This document shows positions 26,569-35,802 of a DNA stretch of 64,000 nucleotides, piece by piece (the stretch's first letter is position 1; each line of letters opens with the position of its first letter). Source of the DNA: Kiritimatiellia bacterium (lineage in GTDB: Bacteria; Verrucomicrobiota; Kiritimatiellia; RFP12; UBA1067); contig JAFTCL010000032.1 of NCBI GenBank assembly GCA_017454745.1, positions 62,001 to 126,000 of the forward strand, written 5' to 3'. Made by a program: the position numbers and the translations under genes. The notes beneath the pieces are model-generated. The model was given only the letters and a program-made list of their open reading frames with translations, ran no database searches and was not told the origin of the DNA.

Positions 26569-28266
26569 CTAGGCGTTCTCTTCCGTTACGCGCATCACCT
26601 CTGAAACCGAGGTTACGCCCATAAAGGTTTTGTCCCAGCCGTCTTCGCGCAGGGTTTTCATGCCCTTTGCCAAGGATAGTTCGCGGATTTGGGTGGCGTT
26701 CTGGCGTTTGACGATTGCGGATTCGATGTCGTCATCCACCTCCAGAACTTCGAAGAGCGCCCGGCGTCCCTTGTAGCCGGTCTGGTTGCAGGTTTCGCAT
26801 CCGTGGGGTTCGAAAACCGTCTCGCGGGCCGGAGGGTAGGGGAGATCGTAGTATTTCCTGTCCAGCGGCACTTCATGTTTGCAATTCGGGCAAAGCCGGC
26901 GGCAAAGGCGCTGGCCCATCACCCCGGCTACGGCGGAGGCAATCAGGAACGGCTCCACCCCCATATCGGTGAGTCGCGGGAATGCGCCGGCGGCATCGTT
27001 GGTGTGCAGAGTGGAGAACACCATGTGGCCGGTGAGCGAGGCGTTGATGGCGATTTCGGCGGTCTCGCGGTCACGGATTTCGCCCACCATGATCTTGTCC
27101 GGGTCCTGACGCAGGAAGGCGCGGAGCGCGCGGGCGAAGTTCAGCCCGATGTCGGAATTCATCTGCACTTGGATAATTCCGTCCATCTGGTATTCGATCG
27201 GGTCTTCGGCGGTCAGGATTCGCACGTCCATGGTGTTGACCTCGTGCAGGAAGCTGTAGAGCGAGGTCGATTTGCCGGATCCGGTCGGACCGGTGACCAG
27301 AAAGATGCCGTTGGGGCGGTGGATGATTTTGTTGACCACGGAGAAGTCGCGTTCGCTGAACCCCAAATCGGCCATTTTCACGAAGTTTCCGCTTTTAGCC
27401 AACAGACGCAGAGAAATCGACTCGCCCCATGCGCCGGGCATGGTGGAAACACGGATGTCGATGTCTTCGCCGCCGATTCTGATGCCGATACGTCCGTCCA
27501 TCGGCAGACGTTTTTCGGCGATATCGAGGTTGGCCATGACCTTGACGCGGGAAATGATGGCGGCTTTCAGTTTGTTCAATTGCGGCGGCACATCGACTTT
27601 GTGTAGCATGCCGTCGATACGGTAGCGGATGCGCAGCTCGTCTTCCATCGGCTCGATGTGGATATCGGTCGCGCCTTGGCGGTCGGCTTCGGCGATAATC
27701 TGGTTCACAAATTTAACGATGGATGCTTCGGTCCCGATTTCGTTTACGTCGATCTTTGAGATTTGCGAAAGCAAATCATCGTCCACCGAGTAGCGACCGT
27801 CATCGATTAGCGATTCGATCGCGTCTGCGCCGACGCCGTAGTACTTCTTGATGGCTTTGTCGATATCCTCGCGGGCGCAAAGCGCCAATTGGATGCCGCA
27901 ACCCGCCGCCAGCCGTAGCCCGTCCACCATCGCCATGTTGAACGGGTCGCTGGTTACCACGGTGAGGATATTGCCGCTGAATGCTACCGGCAGCACGTTG
28001 TACTGGTAAACCGCCTTGGCGGGCAATTTGGTGAGAATGTCGTTGGAGGGCTTGGCGTTGTTGACCTCGATGTAGGAAAACCCCAGAATCTCGGCGATTT
28101 TCTTCAGGAATTCGTCTTCTCTCGCCACGCCGAGCCGCACCACGGTGCCGACCAGACTGGAACCGTCGGAACGGTCTGCCGCCAGCACCTGTTTAAGCTG
28201 GAACTCATTTTTAAAAAAACCGGTACGCTTTAAAATCAGCGCCGCAAATGCTTCTTGGTTTGCCAT
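26569..28266 (-). CDS. pilB: Type IV pilus assembly / type II secretion ATPase (PilB/GspE)
   Basis: 565 residues. Residues 1-150 are the GspE N-terminal domain; the ATPase core has Walker A GPTGSGKSTS near residue 325, the Asp box ILTAEDPIEYQ, Walker B KIMVGEIRDRETAE and the His box FSTLHTNDA. A zinc loop CPNCKH ... CETCNQTG lies near residues 455-490, as in true assembly ATPases. It powers pilus or pseudopilus extension from the inner membrane. No pilin or platform gene is adjacent; PilT is at 45062. The gene stands alone, convergent with the V-ATPase operon, with AGAGG before its ATG. Confidence 0.93.
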   Translation of the reverse strand: MANQEAFAALILKRTGFFKNEFQLKQVLAADRSDGSSLVGTVVRLGVAREDEFLKKIAEILGFSYIEVNNAKPSNDILTKLPAKAVYQYNVLPVAFSGNILTVVTSDPFNMAMVDGLRLAAGCGIQLALCAREDIDKAIKKYYGVGADAIESLIDDGRYSVDDDLLSQISKIDVNEIGTEASIVKFVNQIIAEADRQGATDIHIEPMEDELRIRYRIDGMLHKVDVPPQLNKLKAAIISRVKVMANLDIAEKRLPMDGRIGIRIGGEDIDIRVSTMPGAWGESISLRLLAKSGNFVKMADLGFSERDFSVVNKIIHRPNGIFLVTGPTGSGKSTSLYSFLHEVNTMDVRILTAEDPIEYQMDGIIQVQMNSDIGLNFARALRAFLRQDPDKIMVGEIRDRETAEIAINASLTGHMVFSTLHTNDAAGAFPRLTDMGVEPFLIASAVAGVMGQRLCRRLCPNCKHEVPLDRKYYDLPYPPARETVFEPHGCETCNQTGYKGRRALFEVLEVDDDIESAIVKRQNATQIRELSLAKGMKTLREDGWDKTFMGVTSVSEVMRVTEENA

Positions 28267-28441
28267 GGGTAAAAACCTCTTGAAAATACAACGCCAAAAA
28301 GGTTACCAAAAAACCGTGCCGCATTCAAGACGAAACAAATGATATGCGGTAAAATCCGGAAATAGAGGGGCTGCGATTGTTAAAAAACAAAGTGGCGAAT
28401 ATTACGGAGTTCGCGATTTCTTTGCCGTAGCATAGCGCATC
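28267..28441. other. Intergenic stretch upstream of pilB
   Basis: AT-rich, with no gene and no promoter I would defend on either strand. Confidence 0.4.
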
Positions 28442-30028
28442 CTATTTTTGCTCGACTAACGGGTCGTCGATGGTGCGCGTTTCGGGGTTGTAGTTCACCC
28501 CGACGAGGAATACCGGAGGGTTGCCGGACAGCCACGGTCCGGTGTAGTCTTTCGATTGCGCCTGCCGTAAGGCTTCGGCAGCCGACTTGCCGTATTTAAA
28601 TTCGAATACGTAGACGCCACTCTTGTCTTTCAACACCGCGTCCGCTCGGCCGAGTGCGCTTTGTCGTTCACCGGAGATGTCTGCTCCGCAGAGCTTGAGG
28701 AAGAGCAGGAAGTAACGTTTTGCCTCGCGTTCGCAGGTTATTTTCCACTCATACGGCACTGCGGAAAATGCGGCCTTGAGATTCCTGCGTAGAAAAACCT
28801 CTACTCCGTTGGCCCGCAAATCGCGCCGGGAATGGATTAGCCTGTCATTCCAATCGGTAAATGAAGCTTTGAAAAGCGACGCGGCAAAGCCCTCGTGCAA
28901 TGATGACGAGATTTCTTTATTGGGGATGCCGAGAGTCATGTCACCATTCTCGTCAACCTCCTTGATGGTCAGATACCCGCCTTGGTACATTAACGCGACG
29001 AGCGGCATCGTTTCCGCATCGCAAATGTCCAGTTGTGTGGCGGTCGCGGTTAGCCCATTCAGATCGGCCGGGATCTCTTCGGCGGCCTTAAGCCGGTTGG
29101 TGATAATGGATGTCTGGCCAGTGGATTCCCAGTAGTTGCGCAGTTCGCCTGCGTCAAACGCCATTCCCAACGATACTGGATTACAGACTTTCGCCTCCGA
29201 TGCGGGCGAAAAACGGTATCCATCGTACCAAGACAACAACGCTACCTTTGCATTTTCGAAATCCGTGCCGGTCTTTTCTGCGAATGCTTCGACGTTTTCG
29301 CGGAGTGAGCCGTCAAGTTCTTCGGGAGTGTAGCCAAGCAAAGTGGCGTATTCTGGCGACATTGTGCGGTCTTTTAAATGGTTAAGGCCAGAAAAAACGG
29401 ACAGTTTCGTGAGTTTAGTAACGCCGGTCATCATTAGGAAACGGATTATACCGGCATTGTTCTTCAACCTTTCGTAGAAATCGTGAAGAATGCGTCTAAC
29501 CAGATTTAGTGATGGGAGATCATCTAGAAAATTGGCGACGGGTTCGTCATACTCATCAATCAATACTACAACCTGTCCGGTGGGAGACTTCTCTGCTACC
29601 GCTTTAAGAACCCGGTCAAAGTTTTTTGCAGACGAGGAATTGGGTGACAGCTCGATCTCGTTCGCATTCGCGAGATCTATTACCGTGTCTTCTAGGTTTT
29701 GCTGAAACTCCGGAAGCGTAGTCCCGTTAGCATCCGACATCGTGAAATGCAACACCGGAACCGGTTGTTTCCACCCTTCCCAAGGGAGTGTGTCTATTGC
29801 AAGGCCTTTGAAAAGTTCGCGCCGTCCCTCGAACATTGCTTTGAGCGTGGAAAGCATGAGCGACTTGCCGAACCTCCTCGGGCGTGAGATGAAGAACTGT
29901 GAATCTTCTTCGGTCGCAAGACGGTACAATAGAGCTGTCTTGTCAACATACTTGCATCCGTCCCTGATCAGTCGCGGGAAATCGTGCATTCCCGTGGTAG
30001 GAACTCTGATCTTCTTCGTCTCATTCAT
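28442..30028 (-). CDS. AAA-ATPase-like protein with C-terminal PD-(D/E)XK nuclease-like domain
   Basis: 528 residues of the accessory family with an AAA-ATPase-like N-terminus and PDDEXK_9-type C-terminus, abundant in gut anaerobes and of unknown function. Marks: FPRLIRDGCKYVDKTALLYRL near residue 17, P-loop RPRRFGKSLMLSTL near 47, Walker B VVVLIDEYDEP near 150, and near the end GRADAVLKDKSGVYVFEFKYGKSA, where Asp and Glu-x-Lys form the nuclease-like core. ATG 30028 gives the family start (MNETKK); a TTG 24 bases upstream is possible. It has its own promoter. Less GC-rich than its neighbours, so probably acquired. Confidence 0.85.
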   Translation of the reverse strand: MNETKKIRVPTTGMHDFPRLIRDGCKYVDKTALLYRLATEEDSQFFISRPRRFGKSLMLSTLKAMFEGRRELFKGLAIDTLPWEGWKQPVPVLHFTMSDANGTTLPEFQQNLEDTVIDLANANEIELSPNSSSAKNFDRVLKAVAEKSPTGQVVVLIDEYDEPVANFLDDLPSLNLVRRILHDFYERLKNNAGIIRFLMMTGVTKLTKLSVFSGLNHLKDRTMSPEYATLLGYTPEELDGSLRENVEAFAEKTGTDFENAKVALLSWYDGYRFSPASEAKVCNPVSLGMAFDAGELRNYWESTGQTSIITNRLKAAEEIPADLNGLTATATQLDICDAETMPLVALMYQGGYLTIKEVDENGDMTLGIPNKEISSSLHEGFAASLFKASFTDWNDRLIHSRRDLRANGVEVFLRRNLKAAFSAVPYEWKITCEREAKRYFLLFLKLCGADISGERQSALGRADAVLKDKSGVYVFEFKYGKSAAEALRQAQSKDYTGPWLSGNPPVFLVGVNYNPETRTIDDPLVEQK

Positions 30029-30077
30029 ACGCCAGAAACACCCATTGAACAACTATCCCATCGCATAAACTGGGAAT

Positions 30078-30107
30078 ATAATAACACAAAACAAATGGAC
30101 TTGTAAA
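30078..30107 (-). promoter_or_regulatory. Promoter of the AAA/PD-(D/E)XK gene
   Basis: Minus strand TTTACA (30102-30107), 18-bp spacer, TATTAT (30078-30083). The leader is about 45 nt. Confidence 0.5.
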
Positions 30108-30182
30108 GTGGCGGTTGGGGCTATCAGCGTAATTGGCGCAAATTCGCCAGTATTGCCGGCATTAAGCAGCCGGTTTGCCTCG

Positions 30183-31043
30183 TTAGATTTTTCGGGACAT
30201 CAGCCGGACTGCTATCGCCGCCATGGCGCGCGTGTCGCCGGGGAGTTCTGACAGCGCGGCCACTGCGGCGTCGGTGTGTTGCTGCGCCCAGTCGTATGCC
30301 TGTCCGGCGGACATGATGTCCAGACAGGAAAGTTCGGGTTTGGTGTCGTCTTTCGCCTGTTGGGCGTCGAGCAGATCGTCTTGAATCTGGAAAGCGAACC
30401 CCAAACGGTTGGCGTATTCGGACAGGGCGCTTAGCTGTGCCGCGTCCGCCCCGGCGGCGATGCCGCCGATGCGGCAGGCGGCGCGGAAGAGGTCGGCGCA
30501 CTTATGCTGGAAAACGTATTCCACCAGCGGACGCGAGGGGGAGCCGGCGTAGCGGATGTCTTCTACCTGCCCGCCGATCACGCCGCCGGATCCGGCGGCC
30601 GCCGCCAACTCCTTCGCCAGCGCGGCGGCGGTTCCGGGACGAATCTCCGGTTGTTCCGCCAGCACGCCGAACGCCAAAGTCAGGAGCGCGTCGCCGGCCA
30701 GCACGGCGACGGTTTCGCCGTACTGTTTCCAGACCGTGGGCTGGCCGCGGCGGAGCGTGTCATTGTCCATGCAAGGAAGATCGTCGTGCACCAGGGTATA
30801 GTTGTGCAACAACTCCACCGCGGCGGCGGCGGTCAACACGGAACGCGGCTCCGCGCCGACACTTTCGGCGGCGGCCATACATAGTATCGGGCGCAGACGC
30901 TTGCCGCCGGCCTTGAGTGCATGGGCCATCGCGGCTGCCAGCACATCCGGCGTGGCGCCGTCGGCCTTCGGGAGTACGGACTCCAGTTTTTCTTCTACCC
31001 AGGCTTTGCGTTCAGCGAGATATTGCGGCAGATCAAAGTCCAT
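30183..31043 (-). CDS. ispA: Short-chain polyprenyl diphosphate synthase (farnesyl/geranyl type)
   Basis: 286 residues. It condenses IPP with allylic diphosphates. The first aspartate-rich motif is HDDLPCMDNDTLRRGQ near residue 83, the second is QIQDDLLDAQ near 222, with GGKRLRP near 47 and FQHKCADLFRAAC near 178. The residues before the first motif fit the short-chain bacterial FPP synthase type. It is the last gene of the greA-fusion operon, 46 bases after the DUF2723 gene. With IspD elsewhere in the window it supports the MEP isoprenoid pathway. Confidence 0.93.
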   Translation of the reverse strand: MDFDLPQYLAERKAWVEEKLESVLPKADGATPDVLAAAMAHALKAGGKRLRPILCMAAAESVGAEPRSVLTAAAAVELLHNYTLVHDDLPCMDNDTLRRGQPTVWKQYGETVAVLAGDALLTLAFGVLAEQPEIRPGTAAALAKELAAAAGSGGVIGGQVEDIRYAGSPSRPLVEYVFQHKCADLFRAACRIGGIAAGADAAQLSALSEYANRLGFAFQIQDDLLDAQQAKDDTKPELSCLDIMSAGQAYDWAQQHTDAAVAALSELPGDTRAMAAIAVRLMSRKI

Positions 31044-31089
31044 TTTCTTTCGGTCGTGTTGAGGAGTCCGTAGTTTTGCCTGTTTGCGG

Positions 31090-34000
31090 TTACCGGCGCG
31101 GCCCGAAGACGTTGTTCAGCCCTCCGGCTCCATCCAGTCCGCCGCTTTGGCGCAATTGCTGCAGAATCGGGGCGGCGATCTGCCGCAACACCTGGTTGCC
31201 CTGAATGGCGTTGATCGCCGCCGCGCCGCCGTGTTCCAGCGCCTTTTGGATGGCGTACTGGGTTTGCGCGTTCTGCTGCCGCATTGCGGTTAGGGTGGAC
31301 ATATTGAGCCACGCCTGCCAATCGTTCGGCACCAGCTGCAGATAACGGTTCAGCGGCGCGTACATCCGGTCGGGGTCTTGCGCTTCGCCGTAAATGCGCA
31401 CCGCCTCCAACAGGTGTTTGGGCGGCAGCGTCGCCATGATGGATGGCAGGCATTCGTTCAGGATTTTGGCCGCTTCACCGTTCCGTTTCAGGGCGCTGAG
31501 GCGTATCGCCACGTCGAACTTCGCGGCGGGCGCCAAGTCGGAACGGCCCGCCACCTGCAACATGTATTTGACGGCCGGCTCGATTTGCCCCAGATGCTGG
31601 TAGCAGGAGGCGATGTCATACAACTCCTGCGCGGTCATGGCCCGTTCGCCGGACGCTTCGAGGCGGAGCAGGTTGGCCAGCCGGAATTGGGTGTCCTGAA
31701 TGTCGCGCAGAACATTGGCGAACTCTTTCCCCTTTTCATTGTTGACATCGATTGAGTTGTAGGTGTCCAACACGTCCAAGGCTTCGCTGTTGCGGTTTTG
31801 GGGCATGTAAACCTCTTGAACCAAACGGAAGTTGGCTTCTGGGCTGACCGGGTAGATGGCGCAAGCCTCGCGGAACGCCCGTTCCGCAAGCAGGTTCATC
31901 CCGCGGGCGGCGTAAAGCCCGGCGATTGCGCTGCGGAGTTTGGAGAACGACTTCTGCGCCGGAAGGTCGCGGCGGAACATCGGGTTGCTCAACAACCGGC
32001 GCATGTACCAGTCCCAGAAGTCCATGTCGTAATCAGAGTTATCCTGGGTGATCGGGCTGCGTTCGCGGTTGATTTTCATAATCAGACCGTTCGGGGTGAG
32101 ATACGCGAACATCCAGTTGATTACGTAGCTCTCCTCGACATAGAAATCGTGGCGGGCTTTGTTTTTGTTGAAAATCATGTCGCACAGAATGCCGTTGATT
32201 TCCATCACGCTCAAAGCTCCGCTTACCTGCACCCTGCCGCCTTCGATCGACATTTCCCCGTTTTTGCGGCGCTTGCCGGAGTTTACGTCGTCAACGTAGA
32301 TTTTGAAAGCGTCGGCGCTGTCGTCAACCGACGGGATCCAGATATCATCGCCATACAAGTCGCGCATGGTTGACATGTAGGTGTTGTCGGCCAGCGCGTT
32401 CTGGGTAATCAGAAATACGTCGGGACGGACTTTCGCGGAATAAATCATGTAGGTCGGGACGAAACGCCCGGGGTCGGTTCCGCCGAAGAAAATGGCGTTG
32501 GTGGTCATGGCCGGCGGATAAAGCGGGTTTGGCAGCGGCTCCTCGTCGGCATCCAGTTCCTCGGTAATCGCCGCCGCGCCGCGCAACTGGTAGTTACCGA
32601 ACTGCCATCCGAAATCGTGGCGGTTCTGCTCCGCGCCGCTCATGGAAAACACCAGCCATTCGTTGTTGTAGTTTTCGTAAACCGGGATCAGCGCCGCGCA
32701 CAGCGCCGCCGCCAGCAGCAGCACCCTAATCGGCTTACGGAGGGCGGCCGACAGTTTCCCGTTGGCGATGCACCATTCCACCGCCCGGCAGGCCACCAGC
32801 AAACCGAAGACCAGCCCGTAGCCTATCCACAAAGCGAACAGCCCGTGCGAACTGATGAATTTCACCTTTTGGATGAACGCGTCCTGAAGGTCGCCTTTGA
32901 TGTTGGCGAGCGCCACCAGCAGCACGCTCATTACCATAAACCCGGCGGCGGTGGCGATGATCCACTGCTGCGAGACGGTGTCCATGTCCACCTTGAAATC
33001 CAGCCGCTCTTCCGCTTTCCGGTAAACCCACCACGCGCCGAAACACAGCCCGGCGATCAGCAGCAGCGACAATCCGAGCGAACCCAACTTGATCATTAAT
33101 GTCGGGTCGATCGTGGCGAGATTCTGCCCCGTTACGGCGTTGATTCTCTTTGCCGCCATCGCGCAGAAATAATGGACGAACCCCTTGGTGAGGAACAGGC
33201 ACGAAACCGCAGCGATGCCCGCCAGCGACACGCCGACGGTCATGCTTTCGGAGTAAGAGTGGTTCTCGCGGGTGGTGTTGACGAATGCGATGACCTGTTT
33301 AAGCGCGATCGCCCCGGCGCCGACCAGCAACAACACCCCGATGCTGGCGATCAGATATTTGTCCAGCCGCCACAGCGGTTCGCCGTGCTGGATTTCGGAC
33401 ACGATAACCAGCGCGCTGACCGCCAGGTAAATGGCACTGGCTACATACAATGCGCGGAACCGCTGTTTTGGGCCGCCTTTGGCGCTCCAGAGGGTGAACG
33501 GCAGCAGACCTAGAGTGGCGTTGATCAAGGTGAACTGCACCCGGAGGTCGGTGAAGTACGATGCCAGCTGGAATTTGAATTTGGAATCGAAAATGTCCGC
33601 CGGGGAGATTTTTTCATACTGGCCGCGGGTGATGGCGTGCTTGAAACCTTCCCAGGTGCGCGGGTATCCCCAGTTCATCGGGGGGTTGCGCAGGTCGGAG
33701 ACGATCGGCATATAGACGTAGAACGACACGCCCAATTCCGAGAAGAGCATGGTGAGCGCCACGTTTCGCCCGTTGGGGAGGACCAGCCAAGCCAGAGCCA
33801 TTACCGCAAAGTTCCAGGCCGCCGGCCACCAGAACCACCAGGTGGTGGGGTGTACCAGACCGTTCATGGCACCCTTGCGCAACAGCACGAATGCCGCCAG
33901 TTGCACCGCCACCACGGGAAGCGCGTAGAACAGCCCGCGGGGAATCGACCATGCCAGCATTACCAGCACCGCCAAGCCGCCGACCAGTACCAGTGACGGG

Positions 34001-35301
34001 AGCGACCAGTCAAAGGGCAGCCCGGTATAGCCATACGGGAGTTTCGCCGACTTTACGGCGCCCAGCATTATGAACAGCACCAGCATCAGTCCGCCGGCGG
34101 CGGACAGCCACGGAATCGCCGTCCGGTCGTTCCAGCGTCCGGTGGCGGAGTATGCCCCGACCGCGCACACCACGATAATGGCGGCGACCACCGCAGTGAT
34201 CCCAAGATAGACCGTCGGCTGGATTAACGGAGCCTCGGTGTCGACAAAGGTCCTTGCGGTGCCGACCACGATGGAGAGGAACATTAAAATCGTTCCGAGG
34301 AGGCCAGTGCTTAGGGCGATGGCCTGCGTCTGGCCGCGCAACGCCTGTAGCGGGCTCAACCACGCCGGGCACTTTTTGCCGTCGCGCAGGCGCGACATCG
34401 CCAGCAGGAATGCTATTGACAACAGCACCAACACCGCGCCGATCGCCAATACTGCGGGTTGCGGGGTGGAGCAGGAATTGATCGGGGCGAGTTTGGCGTA
34501 TGCCGGGCCGCGCATTCCGGGCTGGGCGGGAATCTCGGCCCCGATCTGCAGCACGTGCGCGGTCAACGCCACCGGCACGCCGACCATGATAAAATCGCGG
34601 AACAGCGAGACGTTGCGGAGGAAAATCACCACCGCCAGCGGCAGCGCGGCCAGCAGCAGCACCTGATAGTTGGTCAACCCCAAACCGAAGACAAACGCGG
34701 TAAGCCACAGTATTTTGTCGCTGGGCTGGCGCATCCAGCGGTAGGTCAGCAGGAAAATCCACATCAGGAAAAATGCGTTGAGGGTGTAAACCTCGACAAT
34801 GGTGGCTTGCGACCACATGACCGGGCTGAAGGCGAAAATCAGGCTGCCGCCCACGCCGCCGGCCCAGCAGAGCAGCGGATAGTGCGAAGTGGAAGAAGCG
34901 TCGCCGGCGACGGAGTCGTCGTTTTGGGTCTGGTGGAGCATATCCGAGGCCGACCGGGAGATCAGCATGGCGGTCACGCCCGCCGCGAGGGCGGCGAAGA
35001 CCGCGGACAGCAGGGAGATGCTCCATGCCGGGGTGGGTTGGCCGCGGAAGGTCACCCAGCTGAAGATCCGGGAAAAAAGATAGGCGCAGATCGTCCAAAT
35101 CGGGTAACCCGGCGGATGCGGCACGCCCAGATGGTCGCCCGCCACCGCCAGCTCTCCGGAATCCTCCAGCGTCACCGAGGGGCCTAGGGTGAAGAAATAG
35201 ACCAGGAAGGAGATAATGGTAGCCGACCAGAAAGCGTTCCAGTCGATGGGGCGGAAGAAGGCGTTACGGGACGGTTCGGTGGAAAAAAGTTTTTTAATCA
35301 T
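31090..35301 (-). CDS. Large DUF2723 (TMEM260-like) membrane protein with TPR tail
   Basis: 1403 residues. The N-terminal domain carries the DUF2723 signature (VTLEDSGELAVAGDHLG then PHPPGYPIWT, residues about 43-70), the acidic site of a GT-C-type glycosyltransferase fold; human TMEM260 of the same family is a protein O-mannosyltransferase. More than a dozen membrane helices run to about residue 900. A soluble domain follows (VPTYMIYSAKVRPDVFLIT near 970), then TPR-like helices to the end, finishing in a Gly-rich tail (SGGLDGAGGLNN). It likely glycosylates proteins at the outer face of the inner membrane. The start overlaps lspA by 4 bases. Donor and target are unknown. Confidence 0.82.
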   Translation of the reverse strand: MIKKLFSTEPSRNAFFRPIDWNAFWSATIISFLVYFFTLGPSVTLEDSGELAVAGDHLGVPHPPGYPIWTICAYLFSRIFSWVTFRGQPTPAWSISLLSAVFAALAAGVTAMLISRSASDMLHQTQNDDSVAGDASSTSHYPLLCWAGGVGGSLIFAFSPVMWSQATIVEVYTLNAFFLMWIFLLTYRWMRQPSDKILWLTAFVFGLGLTNYQVLLLAALPLAVVIFLRNVSLFRDFIMVGVPVALTAHVLQIGAEIPAQPGMRGPAYAKLAPINSCSTPQPAVLAIGAVLVLLSIAFLLAMSRLRDGKKCPAWLSPLQALRGQTQAIALSTGLLGTILMFLSIVVGTARTFVDTEAPLIQPTVYLGITAVVAAIIVVCAVGAYSATGRWNDRTAIPWLSAAGGLMLVLFIMLGAVKSAKLPYGYTGLPFDWSLPSLVLVGGLAVLVMLAWSIPRGLFYALPVVAVQLAAFVLLRKGAMNGLVHPTTWWFWWPAAWNFAVMALAWLVLPNGRNVALTMLFSELGVSFYVYMPIVSDLRNPPMNWGYPRTWEGFKHAITRGQYEKISPADIFDSKFKFQLASYFTDLRVQFTLINATLGLLPFTLWSAKGGPKQRFRALYVASAIYLAVSALVIVSEIQHGEPLWRLDKYLIASIGVLLLVGAGAIALKQVIAFVNTTRENHSYSESMTVGVSLAGIAAVSCLFLTKGFVHYFCAMAAKRINAVTGQNLATIDPTLMIKLGSLGLSLLLIAGLCFGAWWVYRKAEERLDFKVDMDTVSQQWIIATAAGFMVMSVLLVALANIKGDLQDAFIQKVKFISSHGLFALWIGYGLVFGLLVACRAVEWCIANGKLSAALRKPIRVLLLAAALCAALIPVYENYNNEWLVFSMSGAEQNRHDFGWQFGNYQLRGAAAITEELDADEEPLPNPLYPPAMTTNAIFFGGTDPGRFVPTYMIYSAKVRPDVFLITQNALADNTYMSTMRDLYGDDIWIPSVDDSADAFKIYVDDVNSGKRRKNGEMSIEGGRVQVSGALSVMEINGILCDMIFNKNKARHDFYVEESYVINWMFAYLTPNGLIMKINRERSPITQDNSDYDMDFWDWYMRRLLSNPMFRRDLPAQKSFSKLRSAIAGLYAARGMNLLAERAFREACAIYPVSPEANFRLVQEVYMPQNRNSEALDVLDTYNSIDVNNEKGKEFANVLRDIQDTQFRLANLLRLEASGERAMTAQELYDIASCYQHLGQIEPAVKYMLQVAGRSDLAPAAKFDVAIRLSALKRNGEAAKILNECLPSIMATLPPKHLLEAVRIYGEAQDPDRMYAPLNRYLQLVPNDWQAWLNMSTLTAMRQQNAQTQYAIQKALEHGGAAAINAIQGNQVLRQIAAPILQQLRQSGGLDGAGGLNNVFGPRR

Positions 35302-35777
35302 GACACAACCTTTCCCTTGTCATACATGGCCCTTGGTTTGCAGAACCACTGCACGGCCAAATACAGGAACGCTCCGCAGCAGATCGCGGAGTCGGCAATG
35401 TTGAAAGCGGGGAAATGCGAGGCTCCCCAATGAAAATCCAGAAAGTCGATTACCCGTCCGGACACGATGCGGTCGATGGAGTTGCCCAGAATCCCGCCGT
35501 AAAGCAGCGACTGGATTGCGGTCGAGCATCGAAATGGGGCGAACAATTGGCCGCGTTTCCAAAACATGAACCCGACGGTCAGCAAGGCGAACCCGATCAG
35601 CATCCACCGCTGGCCGGCCAGCATTCCCCACGCCGCGCCGATATTCTCGACATAGCTCAAATTAAAAAAATCAGGAATGAGCGTCACCGAGCCCAACGGA
35701 CGCAAACGGGTGACCGCCAGCCATTTGGTAAACTGGTCGGTCGCGACAATCAATAATGAAAAAAACAGAACGCGCAT
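35298..35777 (-). CDS. lspA: Lipoprotein signal peptidase II
   Basis: 159 residues, four membrane helices. It cleaves signal peptides of prolipoproteins. Marks: VATDQFTKW near residue 11, LSYVENIGAAWGM near 40 (family Asn), YGGILGNSIDR near 92 and RVIDFLDFHWGASHFPAFNIADSAI near 107-131, which hold the two catalytic Asp residues. ATG 35777 gives a standard length. It sits between the DksA-like gene (25 bases) and the DUF2723 gene (4-base overlap). A likely substrate in the window is the lipoprotein aldose epimerase. Confidence 0.95.
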   Translation of the reverse strand: MRVLFFSLLIVATDQFTKWLAVTRLRPLGSVTLIPDFFNLSYVENIGAAWGMLAGQRWMLIGFALLTVGFMFWKRGQLFAPFRCSTAIQSLLYGGILGNSIDRIVSGRVIDFLDFHWGASHFPAFNIADSAICCGAFLYLAVQWFCKPRAMYDKGKVVS

Positions 35778-35802
35778 GGGGCGGCCTCTTGGCAGAACCG
35801 CC